A stretch of DNA of 64,000 nucleotides from Halobacillus faecis (GCF_007991335.1 NZ_BJYD01000026.1:186001-250000); one strand, 5' to 3'. Counted from the stretch's first letter, positions 1-9,455 are shown. The notes: a model not told the origin generated them from the letters alone. Made by a program: numbers and translations.

Positions 1-598
1 CGAGAGCCACTTGTAAAACAATTGGAATGAGGTGCGTTTCCGGACGATGATCTTCTCCGATCCGCCCTTTCACGTCCGCTCCTGCCACATTGAAATAACG
101 TAGGACCGTGTACTGAATGCTATAAGCCTGTTCGGCCCACTTGAGCATTCTTTCAATGGCAAGTTTCGTTTCCCCGTAAGGATTGGTCGGCTCTGTTGGA
201 TCGTTTTCCTGAATCGGAATCTTTTCCGGTTCTCCATATACAGCGGCCGTTGAAGAAAAGACGATCCGTTTTACGTCATGGGCGGCCATCGTCTTCAAAA
301 GCGAGGTGGCTCCTCCAACGTTGTTATCATAATATTGAAGAGGTTTTTCCACACTTTCTCCGACAAGAGAATCGGCAGCAAAATGGAGCACGGAGTCGAT
401 GGGGTTTTCTTTGAATACAGAGTTCAAGAACGCCTCATCACGCAAGTCTCCATCATAGAGTTTTGCCCCATCAATCACCGCAGGACGATGACCTGCCTGA
501 AGGTTATCCACGACGATGACATTTTCGCCCCGGTCCAGGAGCTGTGCTACCGCGTGACTTCCGATATATCCCGCTCCCCCGCATACAAGTACAGTCAT
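1..598 (-). CDS. galE: UDP-glucose 4-epimerase, C-terminus cut off by window edge
   Basis: Interconverts UDP-galactose and UDP-glucose, the last step in feeding galactose into central metabolism. About 199 residues from the N-terminus are visible. The protein opens with [15 protein letters not shown], the GxxGxxG NAD-binding motif of the extended SDR fold. It continues with DNLQAGHR, a HFAA segment, and an [10 protein letters not shown]...NPYGETK stretch carrying the catalytic Ser and YxxxK. The rest lies left of the window. The ATG overlaps the galK stop as ATGA (595-598), so translation is coupled to galK. galT is not seen in the window and could lie further downstream. Identification is secure; only the length is unknown. 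Confidence 0.93.
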   Translation of the reverse strand, partial: MTVLVCGGAGYIGSHAVAQLLDRGENVIVVDNLQAGHRPAVIDGAKLYDGDLRDEAFLNSVFKENPIDSVLHFAADSLVGESVEKPLQYYDNNVGGATSLLKTMAAHDVKRIVFSSTAAVYGEPEKIPIQENDPTEPTNPYGETKLAIERMLKWAEQAYSIQYTVLRYFNVAGADVKGRIGEDHRPETHLIPIVLQVAL

Positions 599-1767
599 AT
601 TTTCTCCTCCTCCAACCGTTTCGCTCCATCACCGATTTCTACGACATAAAAGTCGGCTTCTAAACCGGTTTGTTCCTGATAGCGTTGTCCGACCGCTTCG
701 ATGAAATCATCCACATGCGTTTGTTTGACGATGCTGATCGTACAACCACCGAACCCGGCCCCTGTCATGCGGGATCCGACAGCTCCTTCATCCCAGGCCG
801 CTTCAACGAGGGCATCCAGTTCTTTTCCTGTGACCTCATAATCATCTCTCAGTGATACATGAGAAGCATTCATCAATTTCCCGAACCCTTCGATATCTCC
901 GGCATTCAACTGATGAACCGCTTCAATTGTGCGTTCATTTTCATAGACCGCATGTTTTGCGCGCTTCCGAACGGTCGCATCTTTCATGATTGATTTGTGT
1001 GTTTCAAAATCATCAACGCTCAAGTCTCCTAAACTACGAATAGAAGCGACTTGCTTCAATTGCTTCAGGGCCTGTTCGCATTCCTCTCTACGCTCGTTAT
1101 ATTTGGAATCCGCAAGACCGCGTCGTTTATTCGTATTCGCAATGATCAACGTATGATTTCGGAGTCGAACAGGCGTGTACTGATAGTCCAGGGTGTCACA
1201 GTTCAAAAGCAGAGCATGATCGCTTTTTCCCATTCCGATCGCGAACTGATCCATGATGCCGCAGTTGACGCCGACAAATTCGTTTTCTGCTCGTTGAGCA
1301 AGCTGAACCATTTTCACACGGTCCATCGATAAATCAAACAATTCTTCCAGCACAACGCCAGTAACAAGTTCTATAGATGCAGAGGAGGAAAGGCCGGCGC
1401 CGTTCGGAATATTGCCGTAAAAAGCAAGATCGAGTCCTGAATCGATGTCGTAACCGGCTTTTCGAAAAACATCAATGACGCCTTTCGGATAATTGGCCCA
1501 ATCATGATCTTTCTCATATACTAGTCCTTCTAGATGAGATTCTACAATTCCTTTGTCTGGAAAGTTCATAGAATAAAATCGAAGCTTTTGATCATCTCTT
1601 TTTCTTGCTGCGACATACGTTCCTAGACTCAGCGCACACGGAAACACATGACCTCCGTTGTAGTCTGTGTGCTCACCGATCAAGTTCACACGACCTGGAG
1701 CGAAAAACGTCTGCGCTTCCTGTCCTCCGCTGAATTTCTCATCAAAAACGGAAAGTAAATCTTCCAT
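595..1767 (-). CDS. galK: galactokinase
   Basis: Phosphorylates galactose released by the upstream alpha-galactosidase to galactose 1-phosphate. The 390-residue protein has the GHMP signatures: [15 protein letters not shown] near residue 30 (the galactokinase signature), [13 protein letters not shown] near 130 (ATP loop) and [12 protein letters not shown] near 335. The start at 1767 was chosen because GGAGGG sits 7 bases before it. An ATG seven codons upstream has no such site and would overlap the previous gene. It lies 17 bp after the alpha-galactosidase stop and overlaps galE by 4 bases, so the three genes form one transcript. Length is normal for the family. Confidence 0.95.
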   Translation of the reverse strand: MEDLLSVFDEKFSGGQEAQTFFAPGRVNLIGEHTDYNGGHVFPCALSLGTYVAARKRDDQKLRFYSMNFPDKGIVESHLEGLVYEKDHDWANYPKGVIDVFRKAGYDIDSGLDLAFYGNIPNGAGLSSSASIELVTGVVLEELFDLSMDRVKMVQLAQRAENEFVGVNCGIMDQFAIGMGKSDHALLLNCDTLDYQYTPVRLRNHTLIIANTNKRRGLADSKYNERREECEQALKQLKQVASIRSLGDLSVDDFETHKSIMKDATVRKRAKHAVYENERTIEAVHQLNAGDIEGFGKLMNASHVSLRDDYEVTGKELDALVEAAWDEGAVGSRMTGAGFGGCTISIVKQTHVDDFIEAVGQRYQEQTGLEADFYVVEIGDGAKRLEEEKI

Positions 1768-1784
1768 TTCTATTCCCTCCTTCT

Positions 1785-4001
1785 TCATTTTTTCTCTTTG
1801 ATAACGAAAAGCTGAGATTGGTGATCCCCGCTGCGTTCTGCTTTTGCATGATTCGCTCCATTGAACTCCACACCAAGGGGGAGTCCACGATACATCAGTT
1901 CGTCACCATAAAATGTAGTGGATGTCCCCTCAATTTCGTACCGTTTCTCAGGATCCAGACCGCGCAGTTTTACAACCTGGTCGTTCTTCGAATTAGGGAA
2001 GTACTGGGCACGGTACCAGCCTACGACCGCCTGGGATTTTTCTTCTGAGACGACCATCCAGGCCGTATCCTGATTTTTAAATGGATCGGCCAACCGATAA
2101 AACGTACCGGGATGAATCAAACGACGAAGCGATTGAAATTCGGTGATTTGTTCTTTTACGATGGCCTTTTCTTCCTCCGTCAATTGGCTGGGATCGAATT
2201 CATAGCCGAACGTCCCGAAGTAGGCGACATCGGCACGGAACTTCAAAGGCGTGTTCCGATACGTCTGGTGATTCGGTACCGCGGAGACATGCGATCCCAT
2301 GCTGCATAGGGGGTAGGCAAGAGACGTGCCGTATTGGATCTTCAACCGTTCAACGGCATCGGTATCGTCACTCGTCCATGCTTGCGGAGCATAATAAAGA
2401 AGCCCGGCATCAAAACGTCCGCCTCCGCCCGCACAAGACTCGAACAATACACCCGGATACTTAACCGTCAAACGCTCATACAACTCATAGACTCCGAGAA
2501 TGTACTGGTGAAAAAAGTTGACCTGGTCATCCAGATATTGGGAATAAGGTTCGGTGATGTTGCGGTTCATGTCCCATTTGATGTAGTCGAGTTCGGTTTC
2601 GTCAATGAGTGCACACATCCGTTCAAACAGGTAATCGACAACCTGAGGGTTGGCGAAATCAAGCACTTTTTGGTTTCTTTCCAACGTTTGATGTCTGTGC
2701 GGTGGACCAACGACCCATTCCGGGTGCATTTTCATCCGTTCACTTTCAGGACTGATCATCTCCGGTTCAAACCAGAGTCCGAATTGAAGTCCTTTCGCTT
2801 TTACTTTTTTCGCAAGCGTTCCAATCCCGTTGGGGAGTTTCTTTTCATCGACAAACCAGTCGCCAAGCGAAGTGGTATCATCATTGCGTTCTCCAAACCA
2901 GCCGTCATCAAGAACAAACAGCTCGACTCCGAGATCCCGCGCTTCATCTGTAAAACGATCCAATTTTTCTTCATTAAAATCGAAGTAAGTGGCTTCCCAG
3001 TTGTTGATTAGAATCGGACGATCTTTTTTCATCCAACGAGGTGCAATCAAATGGTTGCGGTGCAAGTCATGAAACGACTGGCTCATTTCATTCAAGCCAT
3101 TTTCGGTATAGGTCAAAATCACTTCCGGGTTTTGAAAGCTTTCCCCCTGCGCTAATTTCCATTGAAAAGCCTGTGGATGGATCCCCATCGACAAGCGTGT
3201 CGTATTATAATGATCGACCTCAGCCTGAGCGAGGAAATTCCCACTGTAGACGAACTGCATGGCCATCGCCTCTCCGCTGTCTTCGGTCGCCTCCTTCCTT
3301 TTCAAGGCGAGAAAAGGATTGTGCTGATGCGAGCTCGCTCCGCGCACACTTCCGATCGATGAAACGCCTGGCGTTAATTCTCTCCTCTCGATATGTCGTT
3401 CCCGGGCCCATGCGCCTGACAGATGAACCATTTCATAATCCGCATCAGGGAGGTCGATGGAAGCAGACATGGAATGCTTCAAGATCACCGACTCTTCCCC
3501 GTAATTGGTGAGGCGATTACTTCTTGTGAGGACAGGCAGATCACGGAAGATGGTGTACATGAGCTCCCACTCCACCTGTGATTGGTCATCTACGAGCGTC
3601 ATGACAAGGGTTTCTGCTTCTGATGCTTCAGCAAAAGTTGCTGGAAGACCTTCTAACTTCGGTTTCCCTTTGATCGTTTGGTGATGTTTATAGTGAAAAT
3701 CAGCGACGGACGCGCCCTTATTTTCTTCTAAAATGAGCGCAGGCGTGCGAAAGTCTCCTTTTCCGTAAACTGGTGCTTCCTGCCTGACGGTTTCCAATGA
3801 AAAACCAAGGTCCCCTTCGAACGCATGTGTCGTCGAAGGGTTGTTATTTTCATAGTCTTGAAAATGACGGAAATCCCGGTCACGGAGTGCTTTGCCATAG
3901 TAGAGATGGCCGAGCTGTCCGTTTTTCATGACGTGGAAGATATAACTGATCCGTCCGTTGGTTAGATGAAATTGTTGCGTTTCTTCATTAATACAGATCA
4001 A
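1785..4001 (-). CDS. alpha-galactosidase, glycoside hydrolase family 36
   Basis: Hydrolyses terminal alpha-1,6-galactose from melibiose, raffinose and related sugars, probably in the cytoplasm because no signal peptide is present. The 738-residue length fits bacterial GH36 enzymes. Visible landmarks are NWEATYFDFNE (about 330), DDGWFGERND (about 365), YIKWDMNR (about 475, holding the nucleophile Asp) and TSDDTDAVERLKIQYG (about 540, holding the acid/base Asp). The start is TTG at 4001, with AGGAGG 8 bases upstream. It lies 15 bp after the permease stop, followed closely by galK and galE, so uptake, cleavage and galactose use are one operon. The assignment to GH36 is firm; the exact preferred oligosaccharide is inferred. 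Confidence 0.95.
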   Translation of the reverse strand: MICINEETQQFHLTNGRISYIFHVMKNGQLGHLYYGKALRDRDFRHFQDYENNNPSTTHAFEGDLGFSLETVRQEAPVYGKGDFRTPALILEENKGASVADFHYKHHQTIKGKPKLEGLPATFAEASEAETLVMTLVDDQSQVEWELMYTIFRDLPVLTRSNRLTNYGEESVILKHSMSASIDLPDADYEMVHLSGAWARERHIERRELTPGVSSIGSVRGASSHQHNPFLALKRKEATEDSGEAMAMQFVYSGNFLAQAEVDHYNTTRLSMGIHPQAFQWKLAQGESFQNPEVILTYTENGLNEMSQSFHDLHRNHLIAPRWMKKDRPILINNWEATYFDFNEEKLDRFTDEARDLGVELFVLDDGWFGERNDDTTSLGDWFVDEKKLPNGIGTLAKKVKAKGLQFGLWFEPEMISPESERMKMHPEWVVGPPHRHQTLERNQKVLDFANPQVVDYLFERMCALIDETELDYIKWDMNRNITEPYSQYLDDQVNFFHQYILGVYELYERLTVKYPGVLFESCAGGGGRFDAGLLYYAPQAWTSDDTDAVERLKIQYGTSLAYPLCSMGSHVSAVPNHQTYRNTPLKFRADVAYFGTFGYEFDPSQLTEEEKAIVKEQITEFQSLRRLIHPGTFYRLADPFKNQDTAWMVVSEEKSQAVVGWYRAQYFPNSKNDQVVKLRGLDPEKRYEIEGTSTTFYGDELMYRGLPLGVEFNGANHAKAERSGDHQSQLFVIKEKK

Positions 4002-4016
4002 CGGCTGCTCCTCCTT

Positions 4017-4847
4017 CTACTCTTTGACAGATCCACCAAGAATTCCGGAAATGAACTGCTTTTGCAACAACAAGAAGAAAATCATGATCGGCAATGTAGA
4101 AAGCGTCGTTCCCATCATGACCTGCCCGTAGTCGATCCGTGACATTCCGACAAGACTTGAGAGGGCGACCGGCAAGGTGTACATTTCCTGTGACTGCAGG
4201 ACGACGAGCGGCCAAATGAAGTTGTTCCACTGGAACATGAACAAGAAAATCGCAACAGCAGCGAGCGCAGGACGCATCACTGGAAGGACGATGCGGAAGA
4301 AAATATGAAACTCTCCGGCCCCATCGACACGCGCAGCTTCAAGCAAAGAATCCGGAATGGACTGCATGTTCTGTCTCATTAGGAAAATGGCGAATGGATA
4401 AGCCACCTGCGGAAGGATCACCGCCTGGAACGTGTTCAACCAGCCGACACTTCCGAAGATTTCGAACAAAGGAATCAACGTCACGTGATATGGAATCATG
4501 ATCGCGACAAGCAGCATGAAGAAAATGGCGTTACGTCCTTTGAATTGGAACTTCGCAAAGGCGTAGCCCGCCGCCGTACAAACGATAGCGGAAATCGCAG
4601 TAAACGTCAGCGTAATGAACAAGGAGTTTCCCATCACGCGGATGATGCCAATGTTTTCATTCAGATTTTTAAAGTTCTCCCATCCATAATCACCAGGGAG
4701 GAAGTTCGGTGGAACCTTGAAAATCTCTCCTGACGGGTTCGTCGCCCCGACAAACATCCAATAGAACGGGAAAACGGAGATGATGACCCCTATGAATAAG
4801 AAAGCGTATAGGAGTGTCTTTTTAAGCGGACTAATCTGTTGCTTCAT
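4017..4847 (-). CDS. sugar ABC transporter permease (MsmG/AraQ type)
   Basis: Inner-membrane half of a CUT1-type sugar importer. The 276-residue protein has about six hydrophobic segments. A cytoplasmic EAA loop near residue 170 (EAARVDGAGEFHIFFRIVLP) docks with the ATPase. It overlaps the preceding permease gene as ATGA at 4844-4847 and is followed 15 bp later by the alpha-galactosidase, so the cargo is most likely an alpha-galactoside. The C-terminus ends in the usual FISGILGGSVKE. No ATPase gene is present in the cluster; a shared MsmX-type ATPase elsewhere, as in B. subtilis, is inferred. Confidence 0.92.
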   Translation of the reverse strand: MKQQISPLKKTLLYAFLFIGVIISVFPFYWMFVGATNPSGEIFKVPPNFLPGDYGWENFKNLNENIGIIRVMGNSLFITLTFTAISAIVCTAAGYAFAKFQFKGRNAIFFMLLVAIMIPYHVTLIPLFEIFGSVGWLNTFQAVILPQVAYPFAIFLMRQNMQSIPDSLLEAARVDGAGEFHIFFRIVLPVMRPALAAVAIFLFMFQWNNFIWPLVVLQSQEMYTLPVALSSLVGMSRIDYGQVMMGTTLSTLPIMIFFLLLQKQFISGILGGSVKE

Positions 4848-5809
4848 TTATCTTCACCTGCCCATTTCATTTGTGCCCAGGAAAGGACCCCGATGATTAA
4901 TACAAGAACGTAAGCAATGGCGGATGCGTAACCGAAATCAAAGTATCGGAAGCCATTTTGATACAAATAAAGCGTGATCGTCAGTGTGGCATTGTTTGGA
5001 CCACCCTGCGTAAGAATGTAGGGCTCATCGAACAACTGCAGCGTACCGATCGTGGATAATACGAAAGTGAACAAGAAGATCGGCTTCAATTGTGGCACGG
5101 TAATGTAAAAGAACTGACGGACCTTCCCTGCCCCGTCCATCTCTGCGGCTTCATAAAGCGATCCAGGGATGTTTTGGAGACCGGCAAGGAAAATGACCAT
5201 ATTATACCCGGTCCAGCGCCATGTGATGGCTGCCATCAAAGCGACTTTTGCCCAGAATGGATCGGACAACCAGGCAATTGCCTCAATACCAAACAATGAA
5301 AGGACATAGTTGGCAAGGCCGTAGTTTTCATCAAGAATGATCATGAAGATGATCGAAGATGCGACCAATGCTGTAATCGCAGGCATGAAGAAAGCGATCC
5401 GGAAGAAGCTCTTCATTTTTACCAGTTGCGAATTAAGCGCCACCGCAATGACAACAGCTAAGAACAACTGGATCGGTACTTGGATAAGCAAAATGAGGAA
5501 CGTATTTCCGAGGGCTTTGTAAAATAAGGTGTCCTGGAACAATCGAATGTAGTTATCCAGTCCAACAAATTCATACCCTGATCCTGCACGCGTTTGAAAA
5601 CTTAATAATAAAGACGAAATGACTGGATAAACGGTAAAGATCAAGAAGAATGTAACGGCTGGAAGGATGAATAAGTACGGCACTGTTTTCGGTGTAATCC
5701 ATTTCTTACGGGATTTCTTTTTTTGATTGGACGGACCTGGTTTCTTAGATGGCTGTTTGTTCGTTTCATGGTTAGAGTTTGCCATCTGTTCAGCATTCGG
5801 TTGACTCAC
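4844..5809 (-). CDS. sugar ABC transporter permease (MsmF type)
   Basis: Partner permease of the alpha-galactoside importer, 321 residues. Residues 1-38 form an unusual hydrophilic extension rich in Asn, Gln, Pro and Lys, before the first membrane span at IPYLFILPAV-like residues 44-70. The EAA loop (EAAEMDGAGKVRQFFYITVP) is near 220. The start is GTG at 5809, with a GAGGGGG site about 10 bases upstream; an internal ATG nine codons on has no clear site. A cre-like sequence lies 35-48 bp upstream and a strong terminator separates it from the binding-protein gene, so it is probably expressed both by read-through and from its own promoter. Confidence 0.9.
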   Translation of the reverse strand: MSQPNAEQMANSNHETNKQPSKKPGPSNQKKKSRKKWITPKTVPYLFILPAVTFFLIFTVYPVISSLLLSFQTRAGSGYEFVGLDNYIRLFQDTLFYKALGNTFLILLIQVPIQLFLAVVIAVALNSQLVKMKSFFRIAFFMPAITALVASSIIFMIILDENYGLANYVLSLFGIEAIAWLSDPFWAKVALMAAITWRWTGYNMVIFLAGLQNIPGSLYEAAEMDGAGKVRQFFYITVPQLKPIFLFTFVLSTIGTLQLFDEPYILTQGGPNNATLTITLYLYQNGFRYFDFGYASAIAYVLVLIIGVLSWAQMKWAGEDK

Positions 5810-5843
5810 AATGTTCTACCCCCTCAAAGATATTGGCTAGCAA

Positions 5844-5857
5844 TAAAAGCGCTTTCA
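5844..5857 (-). promoter_or_regulatory. cre (catabolite repression) site before the permease gene
   Basis: TGAAAGCGCTTTTA on the minus strand, one base from the CcpA consensus TGWAANCGNTNNCA. It is 34 bp upstream of the permease start. CcpA binding is inferred from sequence only. Confidence 0.6.
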
Positions 5858-6202
5858 TTTTAGGCTTCAGACTTTGTTAATTAATTTAATTTACTTAATA
5901 GTAACATAGCTTTATGTGTTTGTCTGCTCCATTTTCAGAAAAATTACATTCATTTTCACTTCTATAAATGCTTCCCATTGTGGAAGTGTGGGAGGTCAGC
6001 TTCTACCCTAGGTGGATTTGGATTCTGTAAGCTTGATAGAGAAGGCTTTATGCTTATAACAGCAGCATAGTGGAAGCTGTCCCTCTTAGCGTCAGGGATT
6101 TGTTTATCCCCCGTGACGCTCAATACGGTAAACGAAACGCCGAAACATCTCGAACCTGTGCCTTCAACAATCCTTTCTAATCCTTTAATAAAGGCATAAA
6201 AC

Positions 6203-6241
6203 AAAAAGGTCGATCCCCACTTTGGGAGATCGACCTTTTTT
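6203..6241 (-). terminator. terminator after the sugar-binding protein gene
   Basis: Stem AAGGTCGAT...ATCGACCTT with T-runs on both sides, 26 bp after the binding-protein stop. It probably works as a partial terminator so the binding protein is made in excess over the permeases. Confidence 0.85.
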
Positions 6242-6266
6242 CGTTCTATTTTTTATAGGGAGTCCA

Positions 6267-7580
6267 TTAGTTTGCACTGCGTCCTGTTTCACTTTCAAGC
6301 TTGTCCGCTGCGTTTTGAAGCGCTTCTTCAATCGGCGTGCCGTCAAGCAGGATGGATGCTTGTGTATCAGACATCGTATCGAACGCACGTGCATAATCAG
6401 CCGTGTAATTGGCTACAGGAATATCGGATACTTCATCCGCGAACAGTTGGAAAACAGGTTGGTTGTTAAAGAATTCGGATTCTTGGCTGAAGTAATCTTC
6501 TTCATACGTTGTTTCTAAAGATGGGAAGATTCCTTTTTCTTTAAGTGCCTTCATTTGTGGATCTACTTCTGTTGTGAAATACTCCACGAATGCATAGGCT
6601 GCACTTTCATTGTCTGTAGAAGATGGAATCACTAAGTCTGATCCACCAAGGTTGGCTGCACGGTTGCCACCTTCTTCAAATGCCGGCAAGTAGAAGACAT
6701 CCCAGTTTCCACTTTGATCAGGGGCCTGATCCATGATCGTTCCGGAATACCATACACCAAATGGAACAGTTGCCACTTCGCCGTTAACCGTTGCAGATAC
6801 GACACCATCCCATCCGTTGTTGTTCAGGACAAGGTCTTCATCATGCAAACGTTGGATCACATCAAAGGCTTTTTGTGATTCTTCGGAAGCCACATCAATG
6901 TTGCCTTCCTCGTCAAAGTAAAAAGCTCCTTGCTGGTTCAGCATCATACGGTAAAGCGCATCGTCCGCTGCAACATCGATTGGAACCATTTTTGTTCCTG
7001 TTGCTTCTTGAATGGTTTTACCTGCTTCAATGTAGTCATCCCACGTTTTGATATCCTCTGGGTTTACGCCTGCTTCTTCAAAAATATCTGTACGATAGAA
7101 TACACCTGCAGGTCCTACGTCCCAAGGAGCTGCGAAAAATTCGCCGTCTTCATTTTGTGTTACCGACTTTTTATACTCTCCAAAATTATCTGCGTGCTCA
7201 TCGTAACCAAGCTCAGAAAGGTTAGCGATTGCATCCGGGAATTGATTCTGATAGTTGGCTAGACGATCGGATTCAACCATGACTACGTCCGGAAGTCCAT
7301 TCCCGCCGGAAGCTAGTCCTACGGTTAACTTTTCATAAACATCCAAACGTCCGATATCTTCCACATTCACTTCAACATCCGGGTATTGTTCTTTGAATCC
7401 GTCAACCGCAAGTTCCATCGATTCCGCAGCTACGTTCCAGCCCCAAACGGTAATTTCACCGGATGGGTCTCCGCTTTCGCCACTCTCTCCAGAGGATTCT
7501 CCTCCTGTTTCACCGGAACAAGCAGCCAGCCCACCAGCCACAAGGCCTACCAAAAGAAAACTCTTCAACCAATTTTTCAT
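6267..7580 (-). CDS. sugar ABC transporter substrate-binding lipoprotein (MsmE type)
   Basis: Captures the sugar outside the cell for the two downstream permeases. The 437-residue protein starts MKNWLKSFLLVGLVAGGLAACSG, a lipoprotein signal with lipobox LAAC; it is followed by a Ser/Gly/Glu linker and the extracellular solute-binding family 1 fold (EITVWGWN...). The start at 7580 has AAGGGGGAGG about 9 bases upstream. A longer reading from TTG at 7616 is rejected because that triplet is the edge of a cre box. It is the first gene of the operon, facing the ROK regulator, and ends in a strong terminator that should keep its level above that of the permeases. Confidence 0.93.
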   Translation of the reverse strand: MKNWLKSFLLVGLVAGGLAACSGETGGESSGESGESGDPSGEITVWGWNVAAESMELAVDGFKEQYPDVEVNVEDIGRLDVYEKLTVGLASGGNGLPDVVMVESDRLANYQNQFPDAIANLSELGYDEHADNFGEYKKSVTQNEDGEFFAAPWDVGPAGVFYRTDIFEEAGVNPEDIKTWDDYIEAGKTIQEATGTKMVPIDVAADDALYRMMLNQQGAFYFDEEGNIDVASEESQKAFDVIQRLHDEDLVLNNNGWDGVVSATVNGEVATVPFGVWYSGTIMDQAPDQSGNWDVFYLPAFEEGGNRAANLGGSDLVIPSSTDNESAAYAFVEYFTTEVDPQMKALKEKGIFPSLETTYEEDYFSQESEFFNNQPVFQLFADEVSDIPVANYTADYARAFDTMSDTQASILLDGTPIEEALQNAADKLESETGRSAN

Positions 7581-7600
7581 TCTGTCTTCCTCCCCCTTAT

Positions 7601-7616
7601 TTGATAGCGTTTTCAA
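7601..7616 (-). promoter_or_regulatory. cre site at the binding-protein start
   Basis: TTGAAAACGCTATCAA matches the full CcpA consensus WTGNAANCGNWNNCAW and lies 21-36 bp before the start codon, where bound CcpA would block transcription. Confidence 0.7.
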
Positions 7617-7617
7617 A

Positions 7618-7642
7618 ACTTAATAAAATAAATTAACTAACT
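7618..7642. promoter_or_regulatory. probable ROK repressor operator next to the transport operon
   Basis: Left half ACTTAATAAAAT is identical to the palindrome at 7756; the right half is weaker (8 of 12 pairs match). It overlaps the likely transcription start of the binding-protein gene. Assignment to the ROK protein is by position. Confidence 0.5.
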
Positions 7643-7695
7643 AGTTATAAGGTAGCATAGAACCATACAAATGAAAAGAGTTTTTTCAAAATTAA

Positions 7696-7710
7696 CTCTT
7701 TTGAAAAGAG
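7696..7710. promoter_or_regulatory. 15-bp palindrome in the divergent promoter region
   Basis: CTCTTTT-G-AAAAGAG, perfect, between the ROK gene and the transport operon. A TATAAT sequence follows 9 bp on. A role as an operator or promoter element is possible. Confidence 0.35.
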
Positions 7711-7755
7711 AACTGTTCTATAATAGATGCCGCGAGGCCAGTGTTTACGTCAGGA

Positions 7756-7780
7756 ACTTAATAAAATAAATTTAATAAGT
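7756..7780. promoter_or_regulatory. probable ROK repressor operator near its own gene
   Basis: A 25-bp palindrome, ACTTAATAAAAT-A-AATTTAATAAGT, with 10 of 12 matching pairs, 50 bp upstream of the ROK start. It suggests autoregulation. Confidence 0.55.
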
Positions 7781-7829
7781 ATCATTTTATGGTAAAATGG
7801 AAGCAGTACACCATAGTTGGAGGAATCGT

Positions 7830-9041
7830 ATGAGCACGCACTATACTAGAGGCAGTTTTCAGTTGATGAAATCAATGAATCGCTCCATTATTTTGAATAT
7901 GATCCGTGAGCATGGCCCGATCTCCCGTGCGGATATCGCGAAGCAGTCGAGATTGACTCCGCCCACAGTGAGCAATATTGTTAAAGAACTTATCCAAACC
8001 CAATTTGTCATTGAAACCACCCAGGGGCAGTCTAAGGGTGGGCGTAAACCTACATTGCTTGAAATTAACGCGGATCACTTTTACATTATCGGCGTCGATG
8101 TTGGAACCTTCCATATGAACTTTGTCGTTACGAATTTATATGGGGAACTGAAGGATGCCGCGAAAAAAGAGATCCCTTCTTATCCTTCGAAAGAGGATAT
8201 TCTAGAAACAATGAAAAGCGGCATTCGCGAATTTTTCACATCAGGTAAATGCGATCCAAATAAATTTCTCGGTATCGGAATCGGGATGCATGGGATTGTG
8301 GATCCGATTGAAGGAGTCTCTCGTTTCGCTCCATCCTTCCAGCTCTACGATATCCCGATAAAAGCGGAGCTAGAAAACGAGTTTGATATGATCGTCAAAG
8401 TGGAGAATGATGCAAAGGCGATGACCCTTGGGGAATATTGGTTCGGCAACGGAAACGATGCGGATAACATGGTCGGTGTCAACGTCGGGAACGGAATCGG
8501 CGCAGGGATGATGATCAAAGGACAGCTTTTTCACGGAGAAAACAACATTGCAGGAGAAATCGGTCACATCACCATTGACCTTTCCGGACCGAAATGTACG
8601 TGTGGGAATTATGGGTGTCTGCAGACGCTTGCTGCCGGTCCAGCCATTGCAGAAAGAGCGCGCAAAGAATTGAAAACAGGAAAGCCCTCCATGATCCGGG
8701 ACCTTGTGGATCATGATTTTGAAAAAGTGGACGGCAAGCTTGTGTATGAGGCGGCCTGCGAAGGGGACGAGTTCAGCATTGAACTTTTGAATCAGACAGG
8801 CAGGTTTCTCGGCATCGGCTTGACCAACTTAATTCATACCTTGAACCCAAAACGGATTATTATCGGTGGGGGCGTTTCGAAAGCCGGGGATTTTCTGATG
8901 GATGGAATCAAAGAAACGATCCATTCCCGGGGACTGACAAGTAAAGCGAAGGAAACGCATATCGTTTTATCTAAATTAGAAGAGCACGCCTCAGCGATCG
9001 GGGCTTGCGTATTGATATTAGAAGAATTTTTCTCGAGATAA
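7830..9041 (+). CDS. ROK-family transcriptional repressor of the alpha-galactoside operon
   Basis: Likely sugar-responsive repressor. The 403 residues have an N-terminal winged helix (about 5-75; ISRADIAKQSRLTPPTVSNIVKEL) and a sugar-kinase-like ROK domain: GVDVGTFHMNF, the ENDAKAM motif, GNGIGAGMMIKG, and the zinc cluster CTCGNYGCLQ near 250. The start at 7830 follows TTGGAGG by 6 bases; an in-frame ATG at 7797 has no ribosome site. The gene is divergent from the binding-protein gene. A 25-bp palindrome lies 50 bp upstream, and a related copy lies next to the msmE-like promoter, so control of both directions is inferred. It is XylR/NagC-like in architecture. Confidence 0.9.
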   Translation: MSTHYTRGSFQLMKSMNRSIILNMIREHGPISRADIAKQSRLTPPTVSNIVKELIQTQFVIETTQGQSKGGRKPTLLEINADHFYIIGVDVGTFHMNFVVTNLYGELKDAAKKEIPSYPSKEDILETMKSGIREFFTSGKCDPNKFLGIGIGMHGIVDPIEGVSRFAPSFQLYDIPIKAELENEFDMIVKVENDAKAMTLGEYWFGNGNDADNMVGVNVGNGIGAGMMIKGQLFHGENNIAGEIGHITIDLSGPKCTCGNYGCLQTLAAGPAIAERARKELKTGKPSMIRDLVDHDFEKVDGKLVYEAACEGDEFSIELLNQTGRFLGIGLTNLIHTLNPKRIIIGGGVSKAGDFLMDGIKETIHSRGLTSKAKETHIVLSKLEEHASAIGACVLILEEFFSR

Positions 9042-9042
9042 G

Positions 9043-9086
9043 AAAAAGCCAGCCGGCAGTGTGAAACTGTCGACTGGCTCTTTTTA
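9043..9086. terminator. bidirectional terminator between ROK gene and lipoprotein gene
   Basis: Arms AGCCAGCCGGCAGT and ACTGTCGACTGGCT with T-run on the plus strand and a run of A before it, so it can serve both converging genes. Confidence 0.85.
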
Positions 9087-9455
9087 TGGGTTCATTTGCA
9101 TCTGCAGGACCATTCCCTCTAACACGTGGATGTTCCTTGCATTGTACCGGATTCCTTTGTAATCAAAAACGAGAATCTGGCTATCTTTCACATTGAGGAG
9201 TTCTCCATAGTTTTTTTCGGCCACGATTTTTTGATAGCTGATGGTGGCGATGACATTTTTCCGAGCCAGATACACCTTCATTCCGTTCAATTGCGAACGG
9301 ATTTTTTTGTCCGGCGGCTCTTCATCATAAAAATAAACAAAATGCAGTTCATTCTCCGTAGAGGATGTAAACTGTTGGATCGACCTCTGTGTCGCATTCT
9401 GTGCACATCCCACTAAAAGCCCCAAAACGAGCAACAGCCCCAACCACTTTCTCAA
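9084..9455 (-). CDS. small putative lipoprotein of unknown function
   Basis: A 123-residue protein with a short charged start (LRKW), hydrophobic stretch LGLLLVLGLLVGC and lipobox LVGC, so it is probably anchored outside the membrane. The mature part has no family I recognise. It contains SSTENELHFVYFYDEEPPDKK and ends in a region that looks beta-rich. The chosen start is TTG at 9455, with TTGGAGG 7 bases before it; an ATG five codons earlier overlaps that ribosome site. It shares a bidirectional terminator with the ROK gene, and is divergent from the LCP gene. Confidence 0.7.
   Translation of the reverse strand: MRKWLGLLLVLGLLVGCAQNATQRSIQQFTSSTENELHFVYFYDEEPPDKKIRSQLNGMKVYLARKNVIATISYQKIVAEKNYGELLNVKDSQILVFDYKGIRYNARNIHVLEGMVLQMQMNP

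Larger units (their letters stand above)
5810..6266. other. 457-bp spacer between binding-protein and permease genes
   Basis: Non-coding. From the upstream end of the transcript it holds the binding-protein terminator (6203-6241), a further stem near 6088-6119 (AGCGTCA...TGACGCT arms), an AT-rich patch near 5877-5903 that partly matches the ROK palindrome, and a cre box next to the permease gene. No credible gene is seen. Confidence 0.6.

Noticed and set aside
2334-3011. 225-residue frame on the plus strand
   Set aside because: It is the antisense of the alpha-galactosidase gene, with no ribosome site; the minus-strand protein has all catalytic motifs.
7581-7616. TTG start of the sugar-binding protein
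   Set aside because: This triplet belongs to a cre box and would spoil the lipoprotein signal; the ATG at 7580 has a strong ribosome site.
7710-7722. AGAACTGTTCT as a LexA box
   Set aside because: The half-site spacing is one base, not four, so it does not match the Bacillus SOS box.
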